DNA from: Microbacterium bovistercoris
GTDB taxonomy: Bacteria; Actinomycetota; Actinomycetes; Actinomycetales; Microbacteriaceae
Assembly: GCF_003387575.1 (NCBI RefSeq)
Contig: NZ_QUAB01000014.1
Span: forward strand, 33,238 to 97,237
Direction: 5' to 3'
Length of the DNA stretch: 64,000 nt
Under the pieces are notes generated by a model. That model was not told the DNA's origin. It did not search any database and saw only the letters and a program-made list of their open reading frames with translations. Positions within the stretch are counted from its first letter, which is position 1. Each line of letters opens with the position of its first letter. Below, piece by piece: positions 1-7,427 of the stretch. The position numbers were made by a program, and so were the translations under genes.

Positions 1-813
1 TGGGACGGTGAGCTCCTCGGCATCCGCCGTGTGCTGGAGGACGCCTTCGAGGCCAAGCTGCGCGCCCGGGTCGTCGTACCGGAAGCGCCGGAGCCGAGCG
101 CGGCCGCCGTCGCGGAGGCGCTGTTCGCGCTGACCGGCGAAGACGGCGGCCCCGGCCTGGCTCGGTTCATCGCCAGGAAGGCGGATGTCGCGCAGGTGCG
201 CGAGTTCCTCGTGCACCGTTCGATCTACACGCTGCGCGAGGCCGACCCGCACAGCTGGGCCATCCCGCGGCTGACGGGCAGGGCCAAGGCCGCGCTCGTC
301 GAGATCCAGTCCGACGAGTACGGCGGCGGACGACCGGAGCGCGTGCACGCCGAGCTGTTCGCCAGAGCCCTGCGCGGCGCCGGCCTGGACGACCGCTACG
401 GCGCATACGTCGACAGCGTCCCCGCTGTCACGCTGGCGTCGATGAACACGATGTCGCTGTTCGGCCTGAATCGACGGCTGCTGGGTGCGATCGTCGGCCA
501 CCTCGCGGCGTTCGAGATGACGTCATCGATCCCCAGCCGGTTCTACTCCCAGGGCCTGAGCCGTCTCGGCTTCGGCCCCGAGGTCGCCGACTACTACGAC
601 GAGCACGTCGAGGCGGATGCGGTGCACGAGCAGATCGCCGGGCACGATCTGGCCGGGGCGCTTGCCGAAGACCGACCGGAGCTGCTGCCGGACATCCTCT
701 TCGGGGCCGCCGCCTGCCTCGCGGCGGACGGCTGGATCGCCGAACGGATCCTCGGATGCTGGGAGGCCGGAGTCTCGTCGCTCCGCGGTGGCGCAGAGAG
801 GGACATGTCGTGA
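1..813 (+). CDS. Iron-containing redox enzyme family protein (haem-oxygenase-like diiron fold), 5'-truncated
   Basis: The reading frame is open from base 1, so the true start lies outside the window; an internal GTG at 31 is the first in-frame start seen. The visible 270 residues resemble the helical haem-oxygenase-like 'iron-containing redox enzyme' family (Haem_oxygenas_2 type), with conserved stretches around EIQSDEYGGG, FEMTSSIPSR, DYYDEHVEADAVHE and a repeated His/Glu pattern that in the family builds a diiron site. Members oxidise small organic substrates; the substrate here is unknown. The stop overlaps the GTG start of the downstream CDSGH-type gene's 63-codon frame by 4 bp (GTGA), so the two are translationally coupled, and an Fe-S partner fits an oxygenase. 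Confidence 0.82.
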   Translation, partial: WDGELLGIRRVLEDAFEAKLRARVVVPEAPEPSAAAVAEALFALTGEDGGPGLARFIARKADVAQVREFLVHRSIYTLREADPHSWAIPRLTGRAKAALVEIQSDEYGGGRPERVHAELFARALRGAGLDDRYGAYVDSVPAVTLASMNTMSLFGLNRRLLGAIVGHLAAFEMTSSIPSRFYSQGLSRLGFGPEVADYYDEHVEADAVHEQIAGHDLAGALAEDRPELLPDILFGAAACLAADGWIAERILGCWEAGVSSLRGGAERDMS

Positions 814-1001
814 ATCCGACGACCATCACGCCGTATCCGAACGGTCCGCTGCTCGTGCGCGGCGCGTTCGCGCTGCAGGACGAGGACGGCGAGCCGGTAC
901 CCCGTCACCGTCGCACCATCGCGCTGTGCCGCTGCGGGCTCTCATCGATCAAGCCGCTCTGCGACGGGACCCACAAAGCGGCGGGCTTCCGCACGGACTG
1001 A
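810..1001 (+). CDS. CDGSH iron-sulfur domain protein
   Basis: A 63-residue protein with the complete CDGSH signature C-x-C-x2-S-x3-P-x-C-D-G-T-H (C40, C42, C51, H55), which in the mitoNEET-type family binds a redox-active, acid-labile [2Fe-2S] cluster with 3Cys-1His ligation. There is no membrane anchor, so it is probably cytoplasmic. The GTG start at 810 overlaps the upstream stop (GTGA); a longer in-frame extension to 756 would lie entirely inside the upstream gene and is less likely. It probably donates or accepts electrons for the coupled diiron-type enzyme; that partnership is inferred from position. Confidence 0.9.
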   Translation: MNPTTITPYPNGPLLVRGAFALQDEDGEPVPRHRRTIALCRCGLSSIKPLCDGTHKAAGFRTD

Positions 1002-1011
1002 CGCCGCGCTG

Positions 1012-2391
1012 TCAGACGTCGGCCTCCGCGGCAGCCGCTTCGGCAGGAATCCGGCGGATGCCGATCCACGACACGATGCCACCGGCGGCCATGAGACCAG
1101 CAGTGACCAGCGCCGCGCTGTGGAAGCCGTTCAGGTCGAGCATGCCTCCGACGATCGTCGAGATCATCGCGACCACCAGCAGGCCGGCGACTCGCGAGAC
1201 CGCGTTGTTCACCGCCGAGGCGATGCCGCTGCGGCTCTCGTCGATCGAGCCGAGGATCGCGGCGGTGAGCGGCGCGACGGTCAGCGACAGGCCGAGACCC
1301 ATCACGATCATCGACGGCAGCACCTGCCACCAGTAGTTGAACTCGATCGCCACGGTGAGCAGCAGCAGGGCGCCGCAGCCCATCAGGATGGGACCTGCGG
1401 TCATGAAGATCCTCGGGCCGTACTTTCCGGCCAGGGCGCCGGCGCGCGAGCTGAGCAGGATCATGAGGATGGTGACCGGCATGTTGGCCAATCCGGCGGC
1501 TGTGGCGCTGAGGCCGGCGCCCTGCTGCAGGTAGACGACGACGACGAATCCGTTCAGCGACAGCGCGGCGTACACGAACAGGGTCGCGAGGTTGCCCCAG
1601 CCGAAGTTGCGCACCCGGAACATGTCCAGCGGCATCATCGGCGCGGTGACCCTGGCCTGCCGGACGAGGAACGCGATCAGCAGGGCCGCGCCCGCGACGG
1701 CGGGGATCCAGATCGCGGGAGAGCCCCAGCCCAGGCGAGGCTGCTCGATCAGGGCGAACACGAGCGCCCCGAGTCCTGCCGCGCAGAGGACGCCGCTGGC
1801 CCAGTCCACGACAGCGCCGCGCGGATGCTCCGGCAGCTTCAGCCTCGACAGCAGCACGAGGGTGATCGCGATCGGCAGAACATTGATGAGGAACACCATC
1901 CGCCAGGAGAGGAAGTCGACGAACAGACCGCCGAGCAGGGGGCCCACAAGCTGGGCGGCGGTGGTGAACGCCGTCCACACGCCGATCGCCCTGGCCTGGA
2001 TCTCACCGCGCATGGTCGCCGTGATGAGCGCGAGCGAGCTCGGCACCAGCAGGGCGCCGGCGGCGCCCTGACCGGCCCTGGCCACGATGAGCATGAGCGG
2101 ATCGACCGACGCGGCCACGGCGACGGACGCGATGCCGAACGCGATCAGTCCGATCCGCATGATCAGCACCCGGCCGTACGCGTCCGACAGGGAGCCCGCC
2201 AGCAGGATCAGGGCACTGAGCGTGATCAGGTAGGCGTCGACCACCCACTGCTGGGTGGTGATGCCGCCGCCGAGCTCGTCGCTGATCGCGGGCAGGGCGA
2301 CGTTCACGACGGTGCCGTCGAGGAACGTCACGAACGAGGCGAGCACGGCGATCGTGACGACCAGTCGCTGAGTGCCGGTGAGGGAGGCCAC
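1012..2391 (-). CDS. MFS transporter, DHA2 (EmrB/QacA-like) family
   Basis: A 459-residue integral membrane protein with about 14 hydrophobic segments. The N-terminus reads FVTFLDGTVVNVALPAI, the motif of DHA2 drug:H+ antiporters, followed by QWVVDAYLITLSALILLAGSLSD and an A-type loop SDAYGR. Family members export hydrophobic drugs, antiseptics or metabolites using the proton gradient. It starts at GTG 2391 with a TAAGGT hexamer six bases upstream and no Shine-Dalgarno, so it is probably a leaderless transcript. It is convergent with the CDGSH gene and divergent from the PadR operon, whose regulator could also control it through the shared 124-bp spacer. Confidence 0.9.
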   Translation of the reverse strand: MASLTGTQRLVVTIAVLASFVTFLDGTVVNVALPAISDELGGGITTQQWVVDAYLITLSALILLAGSLSDAYGRVLIMRIGLIAFGIASVAVAASVDPLMLIVARAGQGAAGALLVPSSLALITATMRGEIQARAIGVWTAFTTAAQLVGPLLGGLFVDFLSWRMVFLINVLPIAITLVLLSRLKLPEHPRGAVVDWASGVLCAAGLGALVFALIEQPRLGWGSPAIWIPAVAGAALLIAFLVRQARVTAPMMPLDMFRVRNFGWGNLATLFVYAALSLNGFVVVVYLQQGAGLSATAAGLANMPVTILMILLSSRAGALAGKYGPRIFMTAGPILMGCGALLLLTVAIEFNYWWQVLPSMIVMGLGLSLTVAPLTAAILGSIDESRSGIASAVNNAVSRVAGLLVVAMISTIVGGMLDLNGFHSAALVTAGLMAAGGIVSWIGIRRIPAEAAAAEADV

Positions 2392-2397
2392 GGCCCG

Positions 2398-2403
2398 ACC
2401 TTA
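2398..2403 (-). promoter_or_regulatory. -10 element TAAGGT, leaderless promoter of the MFS gene
   Basis: TAAGGT on the minus strand ends exactly 6 nt before the GTG start at 2391, the same spacing seen at many other genes in this window. Confidence 0.55.
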
Positions 2404-2433
2404 CGCCCGTCCACGGACTCTCAGAAGAAGATC

Positions 2434-2502
2434 AGTATTCGGTGTTGCTAAGTACTAGTACTCAGTGTTACTTTGTACTGGTAGTCAGTAACACCGAGTA
2501 CT
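2434..2502 (+). promoter_or_regulatory. Operator region with three copies of a 15-mer (PadR operator candidate)
   Basis: Three related 15-mers lie upstream of padR: AGTATTCGGTGTTGC (2434-2448), AGTACTCAGTGTTAC (2457-2471) and the inverted GTAACACCGAGTACT (2488-2502). The last two form an inverted repeat matching at 14 of 15 positions with a 16-bp spacer, and AGTACTAGTACT (2451-2462) is itself a perfect palindrome. This A+T-rich block is unlike the surrounding DNA. PadR proteins usually bind such repeats and repress their own operon. Confidence 0.7.
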
Positions 2503-2515
2503 GAAGGGAGTTCCG

Positions 2516-2866
2516 ATGGGCAAGCAGGAGACCGAGATGCTCAAGGGCGTCCTGGAAGGCGTCGTCCTCGCGGTCCTCGCGAAGCGCCCCGCCTACGGAT
2601 ACGAGATCACCGCCTCGCTGCGGGATCGCGGATTCGCCGACATCGCCGAGGGCACCGTGTACGCGGTGCTGGTGCGGATCGAGCAGCGGGGCATGGTCGA
2701 CGTCGAGAAGGTGCCGTCCGAGAAGGGGCCGCCGCGCAAGGTCTACACGCTCAACGCGCAGGGCCGGCAGAGCCTCGAAGAGTTCTGGAGGACGTGGAGC
2801 TTCCTCGCAGACCGACTCACCCAGCTCCACACCGAAGACATCAATGCAGAGAACGAAGGAGCCTGA
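2516..2866 (+). CDS. PadR family transcriptional regulator
   Basis: A 116-residue winged-helix protein of the short PadR subfamily. The sequence LEGVVLAVLAKRPAYGYEITASLRDRGF...GTVYAVLVRIEQRGMV is the PadR HTH and wing, and the C-terminal helix (about residues 90-110) is the dimerisation helix. An AAGGGAG ribosome-binding site precedes the ATG. PadR regulators commonly repress adjacent multidrug exporter operons until a hydrophobic ligand binds. The gene heads a four-gene operon (PadR, DUF1048, ATPase, permease), downstream of a conspicuous repeated operator. Confidence 0.93.
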   Translation: MGKQETEMLKGVLEGVVLAVLAKRPAYGYEITASLRDRGFADIAEGTVYAVLVRIEQRGMVDVEKVPSEKGPPRKVYTLNAQGRQSLEEFWRTWSFLADRLTQLHTEDINAENEGA

Positions 2867-2867
2867 C

Positions 2868-3236
2868 ATGGCCGCGAAGTGGATCGAAGTCATCACCGGA
2901 TCGCTCGAGCAGAAGAAGCAGTACAAGCAGGACAAGGCCCGCATCGAGGGGCTGCCGGAGCCGTACCGCGCATCGGCGCTCGCGATGCACCGCTACCTCA
3001 TGTACGCCGGCGGAGTCACCGACGGCGACACCCTCACGCAGATGTTCACCGACATGGCCGACCTCTGGGAGGCGGCCGCAGCCGACGGCACCCCGGTGCG
3101 CGACATCGTGGGCGCCGACCCGATCGACTTCGCCGAGACGTTCGCCAAGGCGTACGGCGGCAAGGAGTGGATCGACAAGGAGCGCAGCCGCTTCACGAAG
3201 ACGATCGACGATGCAGAGAAGGAGCAGCGATCATGA
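2868..3236 (+). CDS. DUF1048 domain protein
   Basis: A 122-residue soluble, helical protein (MAAKWIEVITGSLEQKKQYKQDKARIEGLPEPYRASALAMHRYLMYAGG...) of the DUF1048 family, which is recurrently encoded between PadR regulators and ABC exporter genes. No catalytic motif is visible, and its molecular role is unknown. The ATG at 2868 lies 2 bp after the padR stop; an earlier in-frame ATG at 2844 would sit inside padR and is not needed. Its stop overlaps the ATG of the ATPase gene (ATGA), implying tight co-translation. Confidence 0.85.
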   Translation: MAAKWIEVITGSLEQKKQYKQDKARIEGLPEPYRASALAMHRYLMYAGGVTDGDTLTQMFTDMADLWEAAAADGTPVRDIVGADPIDFAETFAKAYGGKEWIDKERSRFTKTIDDAEKEQRS

Positions 3237-4012
3237 CCACCGCCATCGAGGTGCGGGGCATCCGGAAGTCCTTCAAGGATCTCGAGGTGCTCCGCGGCGT
3301 CGACTTCGACGTCGCCCCCGGCAGTATCTTCGCCCTGCTCGGCTCCAACGGAGCCGGCAAGACGACGCTGGTGCGGATCCTCTCGACGCTGCTGAAGGCG
3401 GATGCCGGCACGGCATCCGTGCAGGGGCACGATGTGGCATCCGCACCGGGCGACGTGCGCGAGTCGATCAGCCTCACCGGGCAGTTCGCCGCGGTCGACG
3501 AGGTGCTCACGGGACGGGAGAACCTCATCCTGGTCGCCAAGCTGCGCCATCTGAAGAATCCCGGCGCGATCGCGGACGACATGCTCGCCCGGTTCTCGCT
3601 GACGGATGCCGGCGGCCGCAAGGCCGGCGAGTACTCCGGCGGCATGCGGCGCCGGCTCGACATCGCGATGAGCCTGATCGGCAACCCGCCGATCATCTTC
3701 CTCGACGAGCCGACCACGGGTCTCGATCCGCAGGCCCGCATCGAGGTCTGGCAGACCGTGCGGCAGCTCGCGCAGAACGGCACCACGGTGCTGCTGACCA
3801 CGCAGTACCTCGACGAGGCCGAGCAGCTCGCCGACCGGATCGCGATCCTGCACGAGGGAACGATCATCCAGAACGGCACGCTCGCCGAGCTGAAGGCCCT
3901 GCTGCCGCAGGCCACGGTCGAGTACGTCGAGAAGCAGCCCACCCTCGAGGAGGTCTTCCTCGCCCTGGTCGGCCCTTCGTCAAGCTCAGGAACCGAGAGG
4001 AACGCATCATGA
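3233..4012 (+). CDS. ABC transporter ATP-binding protein (DrrA-like drug/daunorubicin exporter type)
   Basis: A 259-residue nucleotide-binding domain: Walker A GSNGAGKT (37-44), signature YSGGM (134-138), Walker B IIFLDEP (154-160) followed by TTGLDPQ, and the H-loop region replaced by LLTTQYLDEAEQLADR as in DrrA/NatA-type exporters. It powers the permease encoded immediately downstream (4-bp overlap). The last dozen codons (GPSSSSGTERNAS) run through a copy of the dispersed CTTCGACAAGCTCAGG repeat (3973-3990), so the native C-terminus has probably been altered by the repeat. Confidence 0.93.
   Translation: MTTAIEVRGIRKSFKDLEVLRGVDFDVAPGSIFALLGSNGAGKTTLVRILSTLLKADAGTASVQGHDVASAPGDVRESISLTGQFAAVDEVLTGRENLILVAKLRHLKNPGAIADDMLARFSLTDAGGRKAGEYSGGMRRRLDIAMSLIGNPPIIFLDEPTTGLDPQARIEVWQTVRQLAQNGTTVLLTTQYLDEAEQLADRIAILHEGTIIQNGTLAELKALLPQATVEYVEKQPTLEEVFLALVGPSSSSGTERNAS
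3973..3990 (+). repeat. Dispersed repeat family C, degenerate half-copy inside the ABC ATPase gene
   Basis: CCCTTCGTCAAGCTCAGG matches the CCTTCGACAAGCTCAGG half-site found at 15159-15211 and 60574-60621. It encodes part of the poly-Ser tail of the ATPase. Confidence 0.7.
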
Positions 4013-4773
4013 CCACGCACGTCCTGGCCGACACCGGCACGCTCACCGGGCGCTCGCTGAAGCACATCCTGCGCAGCCCCGACACGATCATCACCACGGC
4101 GGTCACGCCGATCGCGCTGATGCTGCTGTTCGTCTACGTGCTCGGCGGCGCCATCAACACCGGCACCGACGAGTCGTACATCAACTACATGCTCCCGGGC
4201 ATCCTGCTGATCACGATCGCCTCCGGCATCGCCTACACGGCGTACCGGCTGTTCCTCGACATGCAGGGCGGCATCTTCGAGAGGTTCCAGTCCATGCCGA
4301 TCGCGCGCTCCAGCGTGCTGTGGGCACATGTGCTCACCTCGCTGGTGTCGAACATCATCTCGGTGGCGCTCGTGATCGGCGTCGCATTCATCATGGGCTT
4401 CCGCACCGGGGCGTCCTTCGGGGCGTGGCTCGGAGTCGCGGGCATCCTCGTGCTGTTCACCCTGGCGCTGACCTGGCTGGCCGTGATCGCGGGCCTGTCG
4501 GCGAAGACCGTGGACGGGGCGAGTGCGTTCAGCTATCCGCTGATCTTCCTGCCGTTCATCAGCTCGGCGTTCGTGCCGACCGACACGATGCCTGGTCCGG
4601 TGGCCTGGTTCGCCGAGAACCAGCCCGTGACCTCGATCGTGAACTCGATCCGTGCGCTGTTCGCCGGGCAGCCGGTGGGGTCTGACATCTGGATCGCACT
4701 GGCATGGCTGGTGGGCATTCTCGTGGTCGCCTACGCGATCGCCGTGTCGATCTACAAGAAGAAGCTGCGCTGA
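4009..4773 (+). CDS. ABC-2 type exporter permease (DrrB-like)
   Basis: A 254-residue membrane protein with six hydrophobic segments in the ABC-2 arrangement: a cytoplasmic N-terminus with RSLKHILRSPDTIITT, TM1 at VTPIALMLLFVYVLGGAI, and the family motif YINYMLPGILLITIASG followed by RFQSMPIARSS. The C-terminal half has TMs through IWIALAWLVGILVVAYAIAVSIY and ends in KKKLR. It forms the membrane channel with the preceding ATPase. Together with PadR this suggests an inducible drug or lipid exporter; the substrate is unknown. The ATG at 4009 overlaps the upstream stop by 4 bp. Confidence 0.92.
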   Translation: MTTHVLADTGTLTGRSLKHILRSPDTIITTAVTPIALMLLFVYVLGGAINTGTDESYINYMLPGILLITIASGIAYTAYRLFLDMQGGIFERFQSMPIARSSVLWAHVLTSLVSNIISVALVIGVAFIMGFRTGASFGAWLGVAGILVLFTLALTWLAVIAGLSAKTVDGASAFSYPLIFLPFISSAFVPTDTMPGPVAWFAENQPVTSIVNSIRALFAGQPVGSDIWIALAWLVGILVVAYAIAVSIYKKKLR

Positions 4774-4821
4774 CCCGCGCTGCGCAGCTCGCTCGGCGTT
4801 CGCGCTGCAGAGCCCGCGCCG

Positions 4822-4880
4822 TTCCGGTCGCGATCGAGCACAGTACGAGCGCTCGGGACTGTGCTCGATCGCGACCGGAA
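4822..4880. repeat. Hairpin repeat family A, copy 1 (perfect 23-bp stem)
   Basis: Arms 4822-4844 and 4858-4880 are exact reverse complements over 23 bp (core CGCGATCGAGCACAGT / ACTGTGCTCGATCGCG) around a 13-nt loop. It lies after the ABC permease stop and before the copper-storage-like gene, and may end the exporter transcript. Four further copies occur at 28.9-31.4 kb. Confidence 0.9.
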
Positions 4881-4969
4881 TCGACCATCGACGCAGACGC
4901 ACGAGCGGCGTACCCTGGCGTCAGGCGGACGAGTCGCCCGCCGATTCCGAACAGAAGGGTGCGGGCGAG

Positions 4970-5374
4970 ATGGACTCGATGATGATGGACATGATGTCCA
5001 AGGACATGAAGATGGCCGACATGGACATGATGATGGACATGTCCGTGATGCAGGCCTGTATGGATGCCTGTTCCGCCTGCGAACAGGCCTGCACGGTCTG
5101 TTCGATGCAGATGATGGACTGCGCTCCGGCGTGCATGAACTGCGCCGACATGTGCAACACGATGATGCGCGGAATGATGCGGATGCAGGGCATGACATCG
5201 CCGGTCATGATGGCGATGCTGGACGCCTGCATCGCGATGTGCCAGTACTGCATGGACAAGTGCATGGAGCACGCGAACCACAGCGAGGTCTGCAAGATGT
5301 GCGCTCAGGCGTGCAAGGCCTGCATGGACGCGTGCATGGCCATGCGCGAGTCGATGATGATGGCGGCGTCCTGA
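4970..5374 (+). CDS. Met/Cys-rich four-helix-bundle copper-binding (Csp-like) protein
   Basis: A 134-residue protein with about 39 Met and 18 Cys. Cysteines occur in helical clusters (CMDACSACEQACTVC, CAPACMNCADMC, CIAMCQYCMDKC, CKMCAQACKACMDAC), the pattern of copper-storage proteins (Csp, formerly DUF326), in which Cys side chains line a four-helix bundle and bind many Cu(I) ions. The first 25 residues are an added Met/Asp-rich segment with 13 Met. No signal peptide or TM is present, so a cytosolic Csp3-like role in copper sequestration is likely. GCGGGCGAG precedes the ATG. It stands alone, with no visible CsoR site or copper ATPase beside it. Confidence 0.87.
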   Translation: MDSMMMDMMSKDMKMADMDMMMDMSVMQACMDACSACEQACTVCSMQMMDCAPACMNCADMCNTMMRGMMRMQGMTSPVMMAMLDACIAMCQYCMDKCMEHANHSEVCKMCAQACKACMDACMAMRESMMMAAS

Positions 5375-5392
5375 CGAGGATGCCGCAAACGC

Positions 5393-5740
5393 TCAGACCA
5401 CCGCGACGTTGAACTGGACGCGGCCGTAGGCGAGCACGCCGTAATCGAGGTGCATGGCGACGGGGCTGCCCGCGGGTGCTTCGAGTGCGGCGCCGCCGGC
5501 GTTCCAGATCACGTGCCGGTCGCCGTCGAGCGTGCGCAGCGACAGGATGCCGGAGTCTGTGTCGGCGGCCTCGACGATCGCGTCAGTCCACCCCAGCGGC
5601 GTCGCCGATGCCATGCGCGCCTGGATGAGGTGCAGGGCGTGCCCCGGCGCGAAGGAGGAGCAGGCGAATCCGTGGTCGCACATGCACGCCGCACGCTCAC
5701 GCACCTCGAGGGGCGAAAGGCGGGTGTGCTGGCTGGTCAC
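5393..5740 (-). CDS. Conserved hypothetical protein (115 aa)
   Basis: I do not recognise this family. The GTG at 5740 is chosen because AGGAG lies about 6 nt upstream; longer extensions run into the spacer. The protein has an N-terminal CMCDHGFACSSF cluster (C19, C21, C27) with nearby His residues that could bind a metal or Fe-S cluster, then a probably beta-rich region (DAIVEAADTDSGILSLRTLDGDRHVIWNAGG) ending in GRVQFNVAVV. No TM segment. It is the last minus-strand gene after the radical SAM cluster but is separated from it by 89 bp and has its own ribosome-binding site. Confidence 0.6.
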   Translation of the reverse strand: MTSQHTRLSPLEVRERAACMCDHGFACSSFAPGHALHLIQARMASATPLGWTDAIVEAADTDSGILSLRTLDGDRHVIWNAGGAALEAPAGSPVAMHLDYGVLAYGRVQFNVAVV

Positions 5741-5829
5741 GGTGATTCTCCTGACGATCGGTTTCACCGAGAGTACGTCCGCGACCTGGAACTGGCCATC
5801 AGGGATGAAATGCGGCGCAACAAAGTCGG

Positions 5830-6135
5830 TCAGAGTCCGCCGAATCCTCCGATCAGCCCGATGCACGGGCCGATCACGATGATCCAGGCCGCGGCCGCGA
5901 CGATGGTCATTCCCGCCCCGATGCGCCTGGTCCGCGGGACGATGAGCAGCGCCACCGAAAGGATCAGGACCAGCACGAACGGCCACACGAACTTCACCGC
6001 ACCCCAGGTGTACGGCAGCAGCGAGCCCGTCGCCATGAACAGCAGGAAGCCGAGCACGTGCGCTCCGCATCCGATTCCGACACCCGCTCCGATGCCGGGA
6101 CCGGACTTCTCCGGTGGACGTGGCGCGTCTGACAT
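5830..6135 (-). CDS. Small membrane protein with C-terminal IGPCxGLxGG motif
   Basis: A 101-residue protein (start ATG 6135) with a short Pro/Gly N-terminus, hydrophobic segments at about residues 28-45, 48-65 and 75-92, and a single Cys near the C-terminus in WIIVIGPCIGLIGGFGGL. The same C-terminal pattern, I-I-x-I-G-P-C-x-G-L-x-G-G, ends the protein encoded 12 bp upstream, so the two are related at that end only. It is the last gene of the radical SAM/Lgt-like unit. Function unknown. The conserved cysteine in a hydrophobic tail makes it a possible substrate of the neighbouring enzymes, which is inference. Confidence 0.72.
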   Translation of the reverse strand: MSDAPRPPEKSGPGIGAGVGIGCGAHVLGFLLFMATGSLLPYTWGAVKFVWPFVLVLILSVALLIVPRTRRIGAGMTIVAAAAWIIVIGPCIGLIGGFGGL

Positions 6136-6146
6136 GCGCAGGCCGC

Positions 6147-6626
6147 TCAGTATCCGCCGAACAGCCCGAAGCACGGGCCGATGATGATGATGCCGAACGC
6201 GGCGACGCCGATGAAGAACAGCGCGGCGAGGGAGCCGCAGGTGATGCCGAGGATCTTGCCGGTGCTGCTCGGTGCCGGCGGCGGTCCCGGCTGCGGGTAC
6301 CCGGGCGGGTAGGCGGCCGGCTCCGGCGGCGCCGGGTACCCCGGCTGGCCGTACGGGTACCCTGGCTGGCCGCCCGGAGCGCCGGGCGGCGTCGGGTATC
6401 CCGGCTGTCCGTAGGGCGGATTCGGCTGCGGGGGAGCCGGTTGCGGAGAAGCGGGGTCGCCGGACGGCGGCGGGAACGCGCTCGGGTCCGGGCCGGACGG
6501 TGCGGGCGGCGCCGGCTCCGGTGGAGGCAACGCGGGTCCTGCCGGGGGCTGCACCTCCCACGAGGGCTGCGGCGGGTCCGGCGGCTGCGCCGGCGGCTGG
6601 TTCGAGGGATCCTCAGGCGTGCTCAT
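6147..6626 (-). CDS. Proline-rich protein with C-terminal membrane anchor and IGPCxGLxGG tail
   Basis: A 159-residue protein. Residues 1-120 are a low-complexity Pro/Gly/Gln/Tyr region with repeats of QPGYP and GQPGYPxPP, typical of disordered cytoplasmic or surface-exposed tails in actinobacterial membrane proteins. The last 35 residues (KILGITCGSLAALFFIGVAAFG, then IIIIGPCFGLFGGY) form a long hydrophobic segment with a Cys nine residues from the end. The ATG at 6626 overlaps the stop of the Lgt-like gene (ATGA). The tail matches that of the next protein downstream (IIVIGPCIGLIGGF), pointing to a common processing or modification signal. Function unknown. Confidence 0.78.
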   Translation of the reverse strand: MSTPEDPSNQPPAQPPDPPQPSWEVQPPAGPALPPPEPAPPAPSGPDPSAFPPPSGDPASPQPAPPQPNPPYGQPGYPTPPGAPGGQPGYPYGQPGYPAPPEPAAYPPGYPQPGPPPAPSSTGKILGITCGSLAALFFIGVAAFGIIIIGPCFGLFGGY

Positions 6627-7426
6627 ACGGGCACCGTCCTCTCCACTGAAGGCGCCGGGGTGCGGAATCGCCCGCGGCGCAGCATCCAGATGATCCGCGC
6701 CGCGAGCAGCGGGATCGTGACCAGCAGGAACAGCTGGGGTCTGGTCAGCCCCATCCAGGCGACGTCGTTGCCGCGCACGAACTCGACGAGGAAGCGGAAC
6801 ACCGCGTACCCGGCGATGTAGATCGTGAGCGTCTCGCCGGCGGCGATCGGCCGGTGCCGCAGCCAGAACCAGAGCACCGCGAACGCGGCAGCCTGGAACA
6901 CGATCTCGTACACGAAACTCGGATGCAGCGGCACGCCGGCCACCGAGCCGGTGCGTGCGGCGGCCTCCGCATCGAGCACGATGCCCCAGTCGCCGCCGGT
7001 CGGCGTGCCGGGATTCTCCGTGAGCAGGCATCCGATCCGCCCGATCACCATCGCGAGCGCGAAGGCGGGCGCGAACAGGTCGCCGGTGCGATCGGGGTAC
7101 TTCACGATCTTCTTCGCGACGTGCACGCCGAGCCAGGCTCCGACCATTGCCGAGAGCACCGAGGCGTTGCCGCGCAGCAGCTGCTCGCCGAGGCTGAGGT
7201 TCTTCGCCGGGTCGAGGTGCTGCGCCCAGGTGCCGAGGCGCGACATCACCGCTGCTCCGACCATCGCGCCCATCACGAGGTAGATCAGACGCGGATCGGT
7301 CACGCCGCGGCGGCGACGCTCCACCAGGAAGACCACCCCGGCGGCGACCATGCCGAGCGCGACGAACACCGAGTGCGTGCCCAGCGGGGGCAGCCACGGC
7401 GCGATGTCCTGCAGCGTCGGGAACAC
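6623..7426 (-). CDS. Divergent prolipoprotein diacylglyceryl transferase (Lgt) family protein
   Basis: A 267-residue polytopic membrane protein with the Lgt family layout of about seven TMs. Recognisable blocks are IGRIGC (128-133, where Lgt has GRIGN), LHPSFVYE (167-174, the HPxxxYE block) and FRFLVEFVR (210-218, containing the conserved R and E). The Asn of GRIGN is replaced by Cys133, and the N-terminal block departs from canonical Lgt. This is therefore probably a paralogue with an altered acceptor or lipid rather than the housekeeping Lgt. The GTG start at 7426 lies 1 bp from the preceding stop. It sits in an operon with a lipid-type radical SAM enzyme and small Cys-tailed membrane proteins. 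Confidence 0.8.
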   Translation of the reverse strand: MFPTLQDIAPWLPPLGTHSVFVALGMVAAGVVFLVERRRRGVTDPRLIYLVMGAMVGAAVMSRLGTWAQHLDPAKNLSLGEQLLRGNASVLSAMVGAWLGVHVAKKIVKYPDRTGDLFAPAFALAMVIGRIGCLLTENPGTPTGGDWGIVLDAEAAARTGSVAGVPLHPSFVYEIVFQAAAFAVLWFWLRHRPIAAGETLTIYIAGYAVFRFLVEFVRGNDVAWMGLTRPQLFLLVTIPLLAARIIWMLRRGRFRTPAPSVERTVPV

Positions 7427-7427
7427 G

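Noticed and set aside
1120..2451. Long plus-strand frame (443 codons) opposite the MFS gene
   Set aside because: Antisense shadow: His/Gln/Asp/Arg-rich, no domain, and the minus strand encodes a clear DHA2 transporter.
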